DNA of 44,759 nucleotides from a virus, in the IMG/VR virus record IMGVR_UViG_3300031862_000008, positions 1-44,759 of that record. The stretch is one strand, 5' to 3'. The notes under the pieces were generated by a model that ran no database searches, had not been told where the DNA came from, and saw only the letters and a program-made list of their open reading frames with translations. Positions 31,542 to 40,628 of this stretch are shown here, piece after piece. Positions within the stretch are counted from its first letter, which is position 1; each line of letters begins with the position of its first letter. A program made the position numbers and the translations under genes.

Positions 31542-32798
31542 TTAGGCCTCCTCCAGGGCCTCGCCCAACGGCAACACCGCCTGGCCGGCGCGCTCGGCGG
31601 CCACGAACTCCGGCGCCTTGCCGGCGGCCTCGATGCGCCGGACCGCCATCGCGCAGTAATCAGGCGACAGCTCGAACCCGATCCCGCGCAGGCCCCGCCG
31701 CTTCGCGACCGCCAGGACGGTGCCCGATCCGAGGAACGGATCGAGGACGAGGCCGGGCACGAAGGGGGCGGAGCAGGAGCAGGTGGGCGACCAGCCGAGG
31801 GTCTCGCGGTTGGCCGGCTCAAGGTGTTTCCCCTTTGCCTCCGGGTTGAAGTCTTGCGCGTGACGCATGTTGTGGAGACCCATGATACCCGCAGGGTTTG
31901 GTATGGACTTCAAGTGCCTCACCTTCGCCTTCCCGCACTGCTCACACACCTCGGTCGGACAGCCGGCGCGGAGGCAGAAGTCCGGGAGCGCCTCGGGGAA
32001 TGTGGCGAAGTGGAGCTCGGGGAAGGGCTGCGTCGCCCACTCGCGCACGTCGCCGGGGTGGCGGCCGGAAGGGTTCCAGATGACGGGTTGTCCGTCGTTC
32101 CTCATGAACCCCTTTCCGTAATGACTGGCCTCGTCGCCTTTGACGGGCTCGTACCCATACTTGCCGCGCTTGATGCTCTGCGGCGCGTGAGGCTCCCTCA
32201 CCGCCTCCAGGTCGAAGTAGTACCGCTCCTGCAGCGCGAAGAGGAAGACATGCTCGTAGGTGCAGGATAGCCGATCGCGGACGGGGGATGGCATCGCGTT
32301 GCGCTTGTGCCAGATCATGTCGTTACGGAGGAGGAACCCGGCGTCCTGCATGGCGATGGCGCAGCGGGAGGGCAGGAGGAGGAGCTGCTTCGGGCGGAGC
32401 CAGAAACCATCGGCCTGTCTCCCCTGCCGAAAGAGACCCGCCCCCCTCGCAAGTCCAAGACCCCGCTGTGAAGCGTCGTCCCCGTCCCTTCGTGAGCCAC
32501 CCTGCGAGAAGTACGTGTCCCCGAGGTTGACCCAGATCGTCGCGGTCGGCTTCAGCGCCGGGCGCAGGCGGAGGAAGAGGTCCACCAGCCGCTCGATCCA
32601 CTCCTGCGGGTGCTTCTCCAACCCGAACTGGCCGGGCGTCTTGTAGTCACGCAATCCCCAGTAAGGCGGTGAGGTGATGATGCAGTCTACGGAGGCGGCT
32701 GGCAACTCAGTAGCGAGCGCCCAGGCGTCGCCGTGGTAGATCGTGCGCTGGCCATCGGTGAAGTAAGGTGTCATTGGAGTCGGCGGACGTTGCCTCAC
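31542..32798 (-). CDS. adenine-N6 or cytosine-N4 DNA methyltransferase
   Basis: The 418-aa protein has motif IV as TSPPYWGLRDY (residues 42-52, SPPY at 43-46) first and the SAM-binding motif DPFLGSGT (353-360) last, the beta-class order of amino-methyltransferases. It transfers a methyl group from S-adenosylmethionine to an exocyclic amine of A or C. A Cys cluster at ~275-288 with two Cys at ~340 forms a probable zinc site. No restriction partner is seen, so it probably protects phage DNA or marks it. GTG 32798 overlaps the upstream stop; ATG 32774 is an alternative. Confidence 0.9.
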   Translation of the reverse strand: MRQRPPTPMTPYFTDGQRTIYHGDAWALATELPAASVDCIITSPPYWGLRDYKTPGQFGLEKHPQEWIERLVDLFLRLRPALKPTATIWVNLGDTYFSQGGSRRDGDDASQRGLGLARGAGLFRQGRQADGFWLRPKQLLLLPSRCAIAMQDAGFLLRNDMIWHKRNAMPSPVRDRLSCTYEHVFLFALQERYYFDLEAVREPHAPQSIKRGKYGYEPVKGDEASHYGKGFMRNDGQPVIWNPSGRHPGDVREWATQPFPELHFATFPEALPDFCLRAGCPTEVCEQCGKAKVRHLKSIPNPAGIMGLHNMRHAQDFNPEAKGKHLEPANRETLGWSPTCSCSAPFVPGLVLDPFLGSGTVLAVAKRRGLRGIGFELSPDYCAMAVRRIEAAGKAPEFVAAERAGQAVLPLGEALEEA

Positions 32799-34813
32799 AC
32801 CTCCCCCGACAGCGGATCACGTCCATCACGGAGGACGGCCACCTCAGTGTCCCGGAGGTGGCCGGCCTCCTTGGCCGTCTTGAGGAGCTCGTCAACCTCC
32901 CGGATCGGCAGATTCAGTCGGCGGCACACGTCGCGCCGAGTCATCACGCCACCGCGGCTGCGTCTCAGGAGTTCGAGCAGCCGGTTGAGCTTGCGATGGA
33001 AGGGGCTCTCCGTCCGTTGGCTCATGATGTGGCGGATCGTCGCCATCTGGTAGTTGATGACGGACAGGCTTCGGGCCACGGCTTCGACGCCGATGACAAC
33101 TTCGCGGGTCCGCGGAGGATCGAGGCTGATCTGATAGAGGAGGGACAGCTTCAGCAGATAGTCGTTGGCGCGGGCAGCAAAGGCCGACTCCCACTCCTCG
33201 CAGACGTTCCCGTGTACCAGGTGCGAGGTGGACTCCATGTACTCGCCGACGATGGCTGATGCCCCGTCATCGAGCACGGCCTCCTGAGAGAGCTCGGAGG
33301 GGCCAGGCTGAGGATGGGCATCCCGGTAGTCGTACAGCCAACCGACGAGTTCAGACATGATGGCCCGGTCTGCCGGAGGCGGGTGGAGTTTGAAGTGCTC
33401 CTCGGCGCGCCGCTCGTCGCACAGGGCGAACAACCAGCGCGCCATGAAGCCGCTCCAGAGGTCGCTGTTCTCGAGGTTCTCCCGCAGGAAGGTGGGTTGG
33501 ACGCCGGCGAGGATGGAGATCGTCGGCCTCGCCATCTGGTACCGGCCGGCGCCCTTGGTGCTTTTCCACGGGCCGCTGGGCACGTCGTAAAGCTGCGTAA
33601 GGAGCCCCTTCCACCCGCCCATGTGCCGCCTGGCGCCCAACGCGACGGCATCCGTCCATTCGTAGTAGCAGACGATCCCGAAGTCGTGGCAACGGCCATC
33701 GCAGGCCACGTCCTCGGCGAACGCCTCGACGCTCTGGTCGTGCTCGTGGAGGTAGGTGACCTCCGCGCTCTCCTCTTCCGACTCCCATTTGGCGTGCTTG
33801 TCCCTCCACCGCCGGAGCGGGTGGATAGTCTCCTTCACCTGCTTCAGGAGGGCCGTGGTGTAGCGCATGGCGCTGGTCTTGTAGGAGGCGCCGCTCTTGC
33901 CGACGAGGATCATGTACGTGTTGGTGTGCATCCCGAGGCCCTCGGGGTTGGAGCCATGCTGCACCACCACGCGACGCGCGTTGATCGCCGAGAGCACGGC
34001 CAAGGCCGAATAGATGAGGAACTCGTGGGGTGCCGCGATCGCGGGCCGGGCCCAATCGTAGAAGCGCCGGATGAAGCCCCCCTCGGGAAGGGCGTCGGTC
34101 AGGGACAGCTCGGGGACTGGGGCCTCCGTCATGTCCAGGAGCTGAAAGGCTGGCGTGAGTTCTTGGGCGGCAGCGAGGGCTTCACGGAAGCTCTCCAGCC
34201 CCTCGGTCTTCAGCCAATCGCAGACATCGGAATCTTCGCGCGGCTGCCGGAGCACCCGCGGGTGGCCACCGAGGCCCGAGAGCATCCTCGAGTAACGGGC
34301 GGCGGCAGCGCGACCGGGGTGATCCTCGTCAAGGGCAAGGTAGATGGGACTGCCGTAGGCCGCCTCGACCAACTGACGGGCGAAGGCCTCAGTGAGTTGC
34401 CCGACGCCAGGGAGCCCAACAGCGTTGCATCCGCACTGCCGAAGCGCCAGGGTATCTGACTCACCCTCGCAGAGCACGACCGCCTGCTTCTCGGCCAGGG
34501 AATCGATCAGCCAGAGGCACGGCTTGCTCCCCTTTGCCCACAGCCACTTCCGCGGCCCAGAGGTGCCAGTTCCACCCGGCGGCTCCCGGCCTCGCGGGTT
34601 CAGAGCATGCACCCCCACCAAAGCGCCCGAACGGGAGCGGTAGGGGATCGTGTAGACGCCCTGTTGGGTATCCCAACCGATGCCGTACTTCTCGAGGGTA
34701 TCGGCACTGATGCCGTGTTCGGTCCAGTAGGTCAACCCGCCGGCCTCGGCCGCCCGCAACTGCGAGGCCAACCGACCGAGGAGATCATCGTTCAGCGACG
34801 GGTGCAGCGGCAT
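32795..34813 (-). CDS. primase-helicase with Toprim and DUF3987-like domains
   Basis: The 672-aa protein has a Toprim core (VVLCEGESDTLALRQ with Glu116, and YLALDEDHPGRAA with Asp162/Asp164) in the first third. A DUF3987-like ATPase/helicase region follows from ~residue 240. The P-loop is unusual: VGKSGASYKTS (residues 304-314), in which the usual Gly before Lys-Thr is Tyr. The last ~90 residues are a helical, winged-helix-like part (NLPIREVDELLKTAKEAGHL). Together it should make primers and unwind DNA for phage replication, upstream of the methyltransferase and polymerase genes in the same block. Confidence 0.8.
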   Translation of the reverse strand: MPLHPSLNDDLLGRLASQLRAAEAGGLTYWTEHGISADTLEKYGIGWDTQQGVYTIPYRSRSGALVGVHALNPRGREPPGGTGTSGPRKWLWAKGSKPCLWLIDSLAEKQAVVLCEGESDTLALRQCGCNAVGLPGVGQLTEAFARQLVEAAYGSPIYLALDEDHPGRAAAARYSRMLSGLGGHPRVLRQPREDSDVCDWLKTEGLESFREALAAAQELTPAFQLLDMTEAPVPELSLTDALPEGGFIRRFYDWARPAIAAPHEFLIYSALAVLSAINARRVVVQHGSNPEGLGMHTNTYMILVGKSGASYKTSAMRYTTALLKQVKETIHPLRRWRDKHAKWESEEESAEVTYLHEHDQSVEAFAEDVACDGRCHDFGIVCYYEWTDAVALGARRHMGGWKGLLTQLYDVPSGPWKSTKGAGRYQMARPTISILAGVQPTFLRENLENSDLWSGFMARWLFALCDERRAEEHFKLHPPPADRAIMSELVGWLYDYRDAHPQPGPSELSQEAVLDDGASAIVGEYMESTSHLVHGNVCEEWESAFAARANDYLLKLSLLYQISLDPPRTREVVIGVEAVARSLSVINYQMATIRHIMSQRTESPFHRKLNRLLELLRRSRGGVMTRRDVCRRLNLPIREVDELLKTAKEAGHLRDTEVAVLRDGRDPLSGEV

Positions 34814-34862
34814 CCTGGAGCCCCCGAGTCCTGGGAACCCTTACCAGCCGAGACGGAGAGGC

Positions 34863-35408
34863 CTACCGTGGTAGAGGCTTAGGCCGCGGTCTTCGGCGCA
34901 GGGGCTCAGCGGAGCCGGACGGTTCTGTTCCCTCCTCGAACGGATCAGCAGCCTGGGGTACGGTAGGCGGTGATGGTGCCGGAACATCCGCGGCGCTGTC
35001 CGGCGCTTCGGGCGGCTCAGAGTCGGCGACCAGATGCGAAACCCGATCATCGGAGACTGGGCAGTTGTCGATCACCCAGGCATTCGTGTAGCCCTTCGCG
35101 TTCTGTTTATGTTGGAGGAGAACGCCAAACGACCACCCCACGAGATCCTCTGGGTCGATCGAGACGTTCGGACCGAGCTGGGAGGGCTGGTACCCGATAC
35201 TGATGAAAAGCTGGCGGGCGAACCGGACCGCCGCCGCGGTCATGGCCTGGACGATATAGACCTCGCCGCCGGCCTCCTCGACCGGCGCGACAACCCTGGC
35301 CCAGATCCTGATGGCGGGGTCGCCGGCGTTTGTGTAGCCCTCGTCGGCGCGCTCAATGGTGACAAGATGCCAGCCCTCCGAGGGGAGGTCCTCGCTAGGG
35401 AAAAGCAT
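34863..35408 (-). CDS. DUF669-like / single-strand-binding-type protein
   Basis: The 181-aa protein starts MLFPSEDLPSEGWHLVTIER and has a conserved pattern EGYTNAGDPAIRIWARVVAP and DLVGWSFGVLLQHKQNAKGY, like DUF669 proteins that sit beside phage replication and recombination genes and are thought to bind single-stranded DNA. The last ~55 residues are Pro/Glu-rich and disordered. ATG 35408 follows AAAGGATCGTGCC. It lies between the primase-helicase and the Sak4-like ATPase, which supports a single-strand DNA role. Confidence 0.65.
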   Translation of the reverse strand: MLFPSEDLPSEGWHLVTIERADEGYTNAGDPAIRIWARVVAPVEEAGGEVYIVQAMTAAAVRFARQLFISIGYQPSQLGPNVSIDPEDLVGWSFGVLLQHKQNAKGYTNAWVIDNCPVSDDRVSHLVADSEPPEAPDSAADVPAPSPPTVPQAADPFEEGTEPSGSAEPLRRRPRPKPLPR

Positions 35409-35443
35409 GGCACGATCCTTTCTCGTCGTCGGATGGACGACGG

Positions 35444-36313
35444 TCACTCGTACTCGATGCCCGAACTGGGCGGTGTTGGTGGCGGCGGTGGCGGCGCTGG
35501 CTTGGGACGCGGAGTCGGGCGCGGTGTCCTAACCCCTGCGGGGGTCTCTCGGGGCGTCGGTGCCGCGGTGCCCTTCGTGTGGACCCTCGGGGGGCGGGCA
35601 GGCGTTTCGGCCGGTGACCCCGCGGCGACAGCCATCATGGTTTCGCTCAACTCAGTGATGTCGCCGTGCTGGTCCCGCCTCCAGACGTCGTAGCGGTCAC
35701 CGCAGATGAAGCTGCCGTCCTCCGTGCGAAACCGCAGGCAACGTTGATACCGCGCTGGGCCCTTGCCATCGCTCCGCACGACACCCGTCATGTAGCCAAT
35801 CGAGTCGCAGGCGCCCTGCAGGATACCGTTCATTTTCCCCTGGATGGCGGGCTCTTGCACTGTCCGGCCATCAACTTGGCCCACGTCAACGTGGGCCACG
35901 AGAATCAGGTGGCAGGGCAGACTGTCGAGGAGACGCCAGCAGCGTATGTAGAAATCCTTCATCATCGTCCATCCATCGAAGCCCATGCGCGTGCTTTGCA
36001 GACGCTTCAGTATCTCCTCGGTCAACGCGATCTGGTGGAAGGTCACCGTGTCAAGAACGATGGTCTCGAACCCGGCACCCCGGTCGAGCTTGAGCTGCTC
36101 ACACATGCCCTCGAAGTCGGCCATGGTTTGAGGGCGGATGCGGGTGACACCAGTGAGAGCACCGGCACCGTCGTCGAAGTCAAAGAACAAGGGCTTCGGG
36201 GCGGTAGCGGCCAACCGCGTCTTCCCGATCTTTCCGGGCCCGTACAGCAGAAGCCGCAGGCGGGAAGGCTTGACGCCGCTGATGACCTCTGTCCTAAGCG
36301 GGACGGGTTGCAT
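35444..36313 (-). CDS. Sak4-like ATPase (single-strand annealing / RecA-fold)
   Basis: The 289-aa protein has Walker A GPGKIGKT (residues 25-32), Walker B in FETIVLDTV (~82-90) and a later strand HLILVAHVDVGQVDGR. The C-terminal ~75 residues are a Pro-rich tail. This is the AAA_24/Sak4 group, which acts with single-strand-binding proteins and exonucleases in phage recombination. ATG 36313 follows GGGAGG. It lies downstream of the PD-(D/E)XK nuclease and the two genes are almost overlapping, a typical recombination pair. Confidence 0.85.
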   Translation of the reverse strand: MQPVPLRTEVISGVKPSRLRLLLYGPGKIGKTRLAATAPKPLFFDFDDGAGALTGVTRIRPQTMADFEGMCEQLKLDRGAGFETIVLDTVTFHQIALTEEILKRLQSTRMGFDGWTMMKDFYIRCWRLLDSLPCHLILVAHVDVGQVDGRTVQEPAIQGKMNGILQGACDSIGYMTGVVRSDGKGPARYQRCLRFRTEDGSFICGDRYDVWRRDQHGDITELSETMMAVAAGSPAETPARPPRVHTKGTAAPTPRETPAGVRTPRPTPRPKPAPPPPPPTPPSSGIEYE

Positions 36314-36314
36314 G

Positions 36315-37418
36315 TTATACCTCCCATCCGCCGAACTCCGGCAGGTAAGGATGCGGGTCACGGCTTACGACGTAGGTCCGCTCGATCAGCGGACTGGCGT
36401 CCCAGCCGCAGAACTCAGTTTGGCAGACGTCCCGGTACGTACACATCGGGCAGGTGGCCCAACCCGGGTTTCGCGGCAAGCCGCCGTGGCGGCTCGCGTT
36501 GCGCGCGGCATCCTCCATAGAGGCGATCACGACCCGGAGATCGTGGCTGGCCCAGGCTGCCAGGGCCTCCGGCGAATACGTAACCATCGCCGTCTGCAGC
36601 AGTAGATCACGACGCGACGGGAGCTTCTCGCGCAATCCGGCATAGGTCATGCCGTCACTTCTCGGGATGACCTCCTCTGGCCGCCATCCCGTCTCGGCCA
36701 GCGCCGCATCGAGGCTCTCCTGGTCGGTGACGGAGGCCAAGTTGCCCGACGGGCGCGCGCGAGTCTTCGGCTTGCGATCGGTGGGTTTGTCCACAACCGC
36801 ACAGCCGGGACTCTTCAGCACCAAGACTACCAGGACGACGCCCCCAAGGTTCGGGAGACTCCTGGTCTGGACGCCCCACATGTACAGGGCGAGTTGCCGA
36901 TCCATCGCCACCTGCTCACCCGGCCACCGTTGGCGACCGGTCTTCAGTTCCAGGAGCCAGGGTTGTCCGTTCAGGTCGACCACGGCGTCTACCCGTCCGA
37001 CGCAGATCGTCCGCGCCTGCTGGTACGGACGAATCTCGAAGGTCCGCTCCTGGTGAACCACCTTATATGGCGCCCCGGCGTAGTACTCCGCGTATGTCGC
37101 AAGGCAAGCGGCCAGTTGCCCAAAGCGCTGATCTACGTCCGCCTGAGTGAACAGGCGAACGGCCCCGCTCGGCTCCTGTTGCTCCCCGGAGAGCGGGAGC
37201 TCTAACAGGAGGGCCTCCTGCTCGGCCTTCCAGGCAGCCAGTTTGGGCGCCCAAGGGCGCCCCAGGTGGATCTCACTGGCGCACTCGTGGCCAGCGGTGC
37301 CCGTAACCAGGGGCAGCGCGGAAACCTTAGGCCGGAGGTTCCGGCAGTAGGCGTAGTACCAGCGTTGCGGACAGGAAAGGTACGTCTGCATCTCAGAATT
37401 GTCTCGATAAGTGGGCAT
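36315..37418 (-). CDS. PD-(D/E)XK nuclease with Cys cluster (Cas4/RecB-like)
   Basis: The 367-aa protein has the nuclease core VGRVDAVVDLNGQPWLLELKTG (split here for Asp144, Glu157, Lys159). One N-terminal Cys16 (YLSCPQRWYYAYC) and a C-terminal cluster CPMCTYRDVCQTEFC form the iron-sulfur pattern of Cas4/AddB-type nucleases. The enzyme should cut or resect DNA ends with a 4Fe-4S cluster for stability. It is next to the Sak4-like ATPase and downstream of the SNF2-like helicase, so it likely works with them in DNA-end processing. Length fits the family. Confidence 0.9.
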   Translation of the reverse strand: MPTYRDNSEMQTYLSCPQRWYYAYCRNLRPKVSALPLVTGTAGHECASEIHLGRPWAPKLAAWKAEQEALLLELPLSGEQQEPSGAVRLFTQADVDQRFGQLAACLATYAEYYAGAPYKVVHQERTFEIRPYQQARTICVGRVDAVVDLNGQPWLLELKTGRQRWPGEQVAMDRQLALYMWGVQTRSLPNLGGVVLVVLVLKSPGCAVVDKPTDRKPKTRARPSGNLASVTDQESLDAALAETGWRPEEVIPRSDGMTYAGLREKLPSRRDLLLQTAMVTYSPEALAAWASHDLRVVIASMEDAARNASRHGGLPRNPGWATCPMCTYRDVCQTEFCGWDASPLIERTYVVSRDPHPYLPEFGGWEV

Positions 37419-37444
37419 CTTCTTCTTCCCCCTGCCGACCAGGA

Positions 37445-38974
37445 TCAGGCCGCCTGAATGGCGGCCAGAAAGGCGCCAGCGCCAGCTTCCGTGTGGACTG
37501 GCGCCAGCGACTGCTCCTTGTCGATGACCACCTCCCTCATGTAGCGGTCGTGTGTATCCGGTGTCTCAAGCAGCTGAACGAGGACCGGACCCCTCTGGCC
37601 TGGCCGGACAAGGCGACCAATGAGCTGCTTGAGCGCGGCGCTCGTCCAGGGCAAATCAAGCAAGATGAGCCGCCGACTGCGGGTGAGGTCGATCGATTCT
37701 CCGCCGGCCTCGATGGTCCCGAGCAGCCAGTCGGCGTCGCCGGTCAGCCAGCGGCTATACTCGCGTCGACGCGCCTCTTCCGTCTGTCCGCCGATGATGA
37801 GACAAGCGCGGTCGCCGAGGAGGGCGCGCATGGAGTCGACGATGCGAAACGACGAGAAGATGCAGGCGGGTTCGCCAGCGTCGTGGAGCAGCTCCCGAGC
37901 GTAGGCCTCCTTCCCGCGCCGCGGAGGGCCGGTCCGGGAATGGGGCGCGATTGTGAACTGCCGAAGCCACTGCACCCTCTCGATGGCCGACCCGAACGGG
38001 CCCTCCCCTCGTTTCACCTGGCGGTAGCGCTTCCGGTCAGCGACGGAGAAGGGAACCGGCACGACCTGGATCTCGTAGGAGAGTTGCGGGTGCACCTCCG
38101 CCGCCGTCGAGCATGTCTTCCAACGCGCAACCTCGGCCTCGAATCCGGGGCGATCACGGTAATCGCCGATCTCCCAGGAGCCCCAACGAGTCGGCGTCAC
38201 CTGAAAGTAGGTCCGTGTGAAGACCCAGAAGCTGGTGTAGAGCTGAGGGTCGAGGCAGCGAAGCAAGCCCCAGATGTCCCACGGCTGGTTGCGCGCGGGT
38301 GTAGCCGAGAGCAAGACCACATGGCGAGCATGTTTGGCCAGCTCGTACACCCGTTGGCCCTTGGTCCTCAGGCGGTCATTGGGATCGTCCCGGTCGGCGG
38401 TGCCCCGGGTGAAGCGGTGCCGATCCGTGAGCCGGTGCGCCTCATCCACGATCAGCATCTCCGGCGCACCATCCCAGCGTGACCGCTGTAGGCAGTCGAA
38501 GTGGGTCAGCCAGACCTCGCCCGGTACCGAGAGCTGTGGCCCAATCCACTTCCGCCACTCCGGCTCCCATACCGCGCTCTTCGCCAGCATCCCGCTCACG
38601 ATCAGGCACGTCGAGGGCTGGCAAGCGGCATACAGGGCCAGCGCCTCGGCGGTCTTGCCACAGCCAACCTCCGACGCCAGCAGGGCCCGTACACGCGGAC
38701 CTCCGCCAGGTGCTGAACCCTGCGCGCCGAGCAGATGCCAGTGCACGTTGCTGGCCTGATCGGATCTGAGACCGGGCAAGACGACCGATGGAGAGGGCGC
38801 TGTCCGGGTTCGCCACGGTTCCAGCTGACCGAGGGCGCTCGCCACTCCGACCAGCGCGGGGAGACAGAGGCTGCCATCGGTCCGCGGATTACAGCCGATG
38901 CTCGACGCGTAGCGGAGGACGGCCGGCGTCGGCTCGGTGACGTGATACCGCTGCTTGGCGAGCGTGATCTGCAC
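37445..38974 (-). CDS. SNF2-like superfamily 2 helicase
   Basis: The 509-aa protein has all core motifs: Walker A SEVGCGKT (residues 101-108), DEAH box LIVDEAH (174-180), motif III LLSATPARN (~221-229), the later GTIEAGGESIDLTRS, and motif VI QLIGRLVRPGQR. It uses ATP to move on or remodel DNA. The GTG start follows GGAG and lies close to the stop of the upstream acidic gene. Its place between the nuclease and other early genes fits DNA recombination or replication restart. Confidence 0.9.
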   Translation of the reverse strand: MQITLAKQRYHVTEPTPAVLRYASSIGCNPRTDGSLCLPALVGVASALGQLEPWRTRTAPSPSVVLPGLRSDQASNVHWHLLGAQGSAPGGGPRVRALLASEVGCGKTAEALALYAACQPSTCLIVSGMLAKSAVWEPEWRKWIGPQLSVPGEVWLTHFDCLQRSRWDGAPEMLIVDEAHRLTDRHRFTRGTADRDDPNDRLRTKGQRVYELAKHARHVVLLSATPARNQPWDIWGLLRCLDPQLYTSFWVFTRTYFQVTPTRWGSWEIGDYRDRPGFEAEVARWKTCSTAAEVHPQLSYEIQVVPVPFSVADRKRYRQVKRGEGPFGSAIERVQWLRQFTIAPHSRTGPPRRGKEAYARELLHDAGEPACIFSSFRIVDSMRALLGDRACLIIGGQTEEARRREYSRWLTGDADWLLGTIEAGGESIDLTRSRRLILLDLPWTSAALKQLIGRLVRPGQRGPVLVQLLETPDTHDRYMREVVIDKEQSLAPVHTEAGAGAFLAAIQAA

Positions 38975-38979
38975 GGACT

Positions 38980-39768
38980 CTACTCCGGGAGGGGTATGAG
39001 CGCATTCCGGGTGCCACTCGCTCGCCGCCGACCCTTGGTCGGCTTCGCCGTGCTGGCCAACTCGGGCTGATAGAGGGGCGTCTCCTCCTCCGCCGACCCC
39101 ACCTCATCCGGTTCGCCTGGCCCCTCCTGTTGCCCCGGCTCGTCTGGGTCCAGGTCGGGCACGTCCGCCTCAGCCACGGCCTTCTCCTGGTCGTCGGGGC
39201 CGGACCCGGCCTCTGGCCGCCCCTCGGCGGTCCGCAGTGCATCGAGCTCGGCCAACCGCTGACGCGTCTCCTCAAGCGACTGGTCGAGCGACCACACCCA
39301 GTCAGAAGCGTCGGATGGATCGACCGCCTCAGAGCACACAACCGCCAGCAAGAGGAGCCCCTCGTCAGCGTCGGCCTCGGCGTTGACAGCAGCCTCCCGC
39401 CCGCCGGCGTACTTGGCGAGTTCGGTCAGGTCGCTCGCGGAACAGGGGCCATCCTCGAGCCGTTCGGCTAACCGCAGGGCGATGCCCAACGGCGTCTCCG
39501 TCCCGTCGTCACGCCGAGGCAGGAGTGAGGGCACCTCTGGGGCCACACCCCGCTCGAAGGGCAACGCCTGCGGGTCCGGCGGAGCCTGGAGACCGTCTTG
39601 CAGCATCTGGTGATAGGTCGCCATCTGATTGAGCAGGACGGTTAGCTTGGCACCACCCTCGCCGCTGGCGGTGACGCCTTGGATTGAGCCGAGCAACTCG
39701 CCGCTCTCCGCGTCCAGGACGGCGGCGATGCCAGCTCCGGCATATCCCTTTCCGATCGCAAGTCTCAT
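38980..39768 (-). CDS. acidic early protein of unknown function
   Basis: The 262-aa protein begins MRLAIGKGYAGAGIAAVLDA, a beta-rich start, and continues with acidic helical stretches and a Pro/Glu/Gly-rich C-terminus. ATG 39768 follows GGAGG. It is immediately upstream of the helicase, to which it is coupled. No family is recognised. Acidic proteins in this position may bind or regulate the replication or recombination machinery, but that is inference. Confidence 0.55.
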   Translation of the reverse strand: MRLAIGKGYAGAGIAAVLDAESGELLGSIQGVTASGEGGAKLTVLLNQMATYHQMLQDGLQAPPDPQALPFERGVAPEVPSLLPRRDDGTETPLGIALRLAERLEDGPCSASDLTELAKYAGGREAAVNAEADADEGLLLLAVVCSEAVDPSDASDWVWSLDQSLEETRQRLAELDALRTAEGRPEAGSGPDDQEKAVAEADVPDLDPDEPGQQEGPGEPDEVGSAEEETPLYQPELASTAKPTKGRRRASGTRNALIPLPE

Positions 39769-39817
39769 CGTAGTTCCCTCCGGTTCTGGTTCGTGCACAC
39801 CAAAGGCAACCTAACGC

Positions 39818-39880
39818 CTACGGATCCCACCGATCACCCCCCAGCCAGCCAATCAGAATCGCCAAGAGCAGCCTCAGCAT
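39818..39880 (-). CDS. 20-aa hydrophobic micro-protein
   Basis: This tiny frame (MLRLLLAILIGWLGGDRWDP, stop TAG) begins next to the preceding stop and is preceded by GGAGG with a seven-base spacer. Residues 1-15 are hydrophobic enough for a short membrane insertion. It is too short for statistical support, but the ribosome site, the coupled start and its place next to another membrane microprotein favour it. Confidence 0.4.
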   Translation of the reverse strand: MLRLLLAILIGWLGGDRWDP

Positions 39881-40014
39881 CCCTCGTCCTCCGGTCGCCC
39901 AAGTCCTCCCCGGTGCATGGCCCGGCAAGCGGCCCTACCCAGGATGAGTCCAACGGCCAGGCCCACGAGGAAGCAGCCGGCGACCACGGAGACGAGCAGA
40001 AGGAGGAAATGCAT
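39874..40014 (-). CDS. 46-aa single-pass membrane protein
   Basis: The protein is MHFLLLLVSVVAGCFLVGLA followed by more hydrophobic residues and a basic, then acidic tail (CRAMHRGGLGRPEDEGC). The ATG at 40014 follows AGGGGGAG at good spacing. It lies downstream of the 3D-domain gene and upstream of the 20-aa frame, in a run of genes with membrane or envelope character. A lysis or envelope role is possible. No family is recognised. Confidence 0.55.
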   Translation of the reverse strand: MHFLLLLVSVVAGCFLVGLAVGLILGRAACRAMHRGGLGRPEDEGC

Positions 40015-40043
40015 CGGTGCGCTCCCCCTGGGGGACCGAAGTC

Positions 40044-40628
40044 TCAGCGAGCGTCTCGCCAGCCGATGGAGCCGAGCTGCCAACAGGCGAAGGTCTGCCC
40101 GTTCGCCCAATCCAGTGCGCGGTACCGGGCCGCGTCGGGTTCGCAGATGTCAAACCGATCCCGGCCGTTCACGCCGGGACCGGTGTCGACGCAGACCTGC
40201 AGGTGAGAACTGACACCGGGGATGAAGACCACGGTTCCGAGAGGAACGGCGCGAACGCGGGTTCCGACGGCGCAATGCCCGCGGCGCAACCTCATCCCCC
40301 AAGCGGCGAGTGGACCGCCACCCAGAGGGTCCGCTGCGCTGGCCGGGCAGTAGACCGTCACTCGGGCGGTGAACCGGCGCAGACGCCGGGCCCGGATGCG
40401 GGGGACCAAAGCCTGCTTCCAGGCCGGGGCACTGGGCTCACCCTGAATGCGTCGGCAGAGACGCTCGAGTTCGAGAGGGAGGGGCGCTGGGGCTGGCGGG
40501 CCGGCCTGCGGCTCATATCGCGGCAGACCGGCAAGCAGCACCAGCGTGGTGCACACGCGCGCAGCGAGGAGACATAGCCTGTAAGAAGTACAGCTTCTCG
40601 TGGGCAAACGGGCCCACCTCGCCTTCAC
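40044..40628 (-). CDS. 3D-domain (RlpA-like double-psi barrel) envelope protein
   Basis: The 194-aa protein has a hydrophobic N-terminal segment (YRLCLLAARVCTTLVLLAGL, about residues 16-35) that could be a signal or anchor. Its C-terminal domain has TARVTVYCPASAADPLGGGP, then VRAVPLGTVVFIPGV, then VCVDTGPGVNGRDRFDICEP. Three conserved Asp in this pattern define the 3D/RlpA-like barrel of lytic-transglycosylase-type cell-wall proteins. It may cut or bind peptidoglycan. The GTG start overlaps the stop of the membrane gene upstream (GTGA), suggesting joint expression. It is part of the early, not the late, block, which is odd for a lysin. Confidence 0.7.
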   Translation of the reverse strand: MKARWARLPTRSCTSYRLCLLAARVCTTLVLLAGLPRYEPQAGPPAPAPLPLELERLCRRIQGEPSAPAWKQALVPRIRARRLRRFTARVTVYCPASAADPLGGGPLAAWGMRLRRGHCAVGTRVRAVPLGTVVFIPGVSSHLQVCVDTGPGVNGRDRFDICEPDAARYRALDWANGQTFACWQLGSIGWRDAR

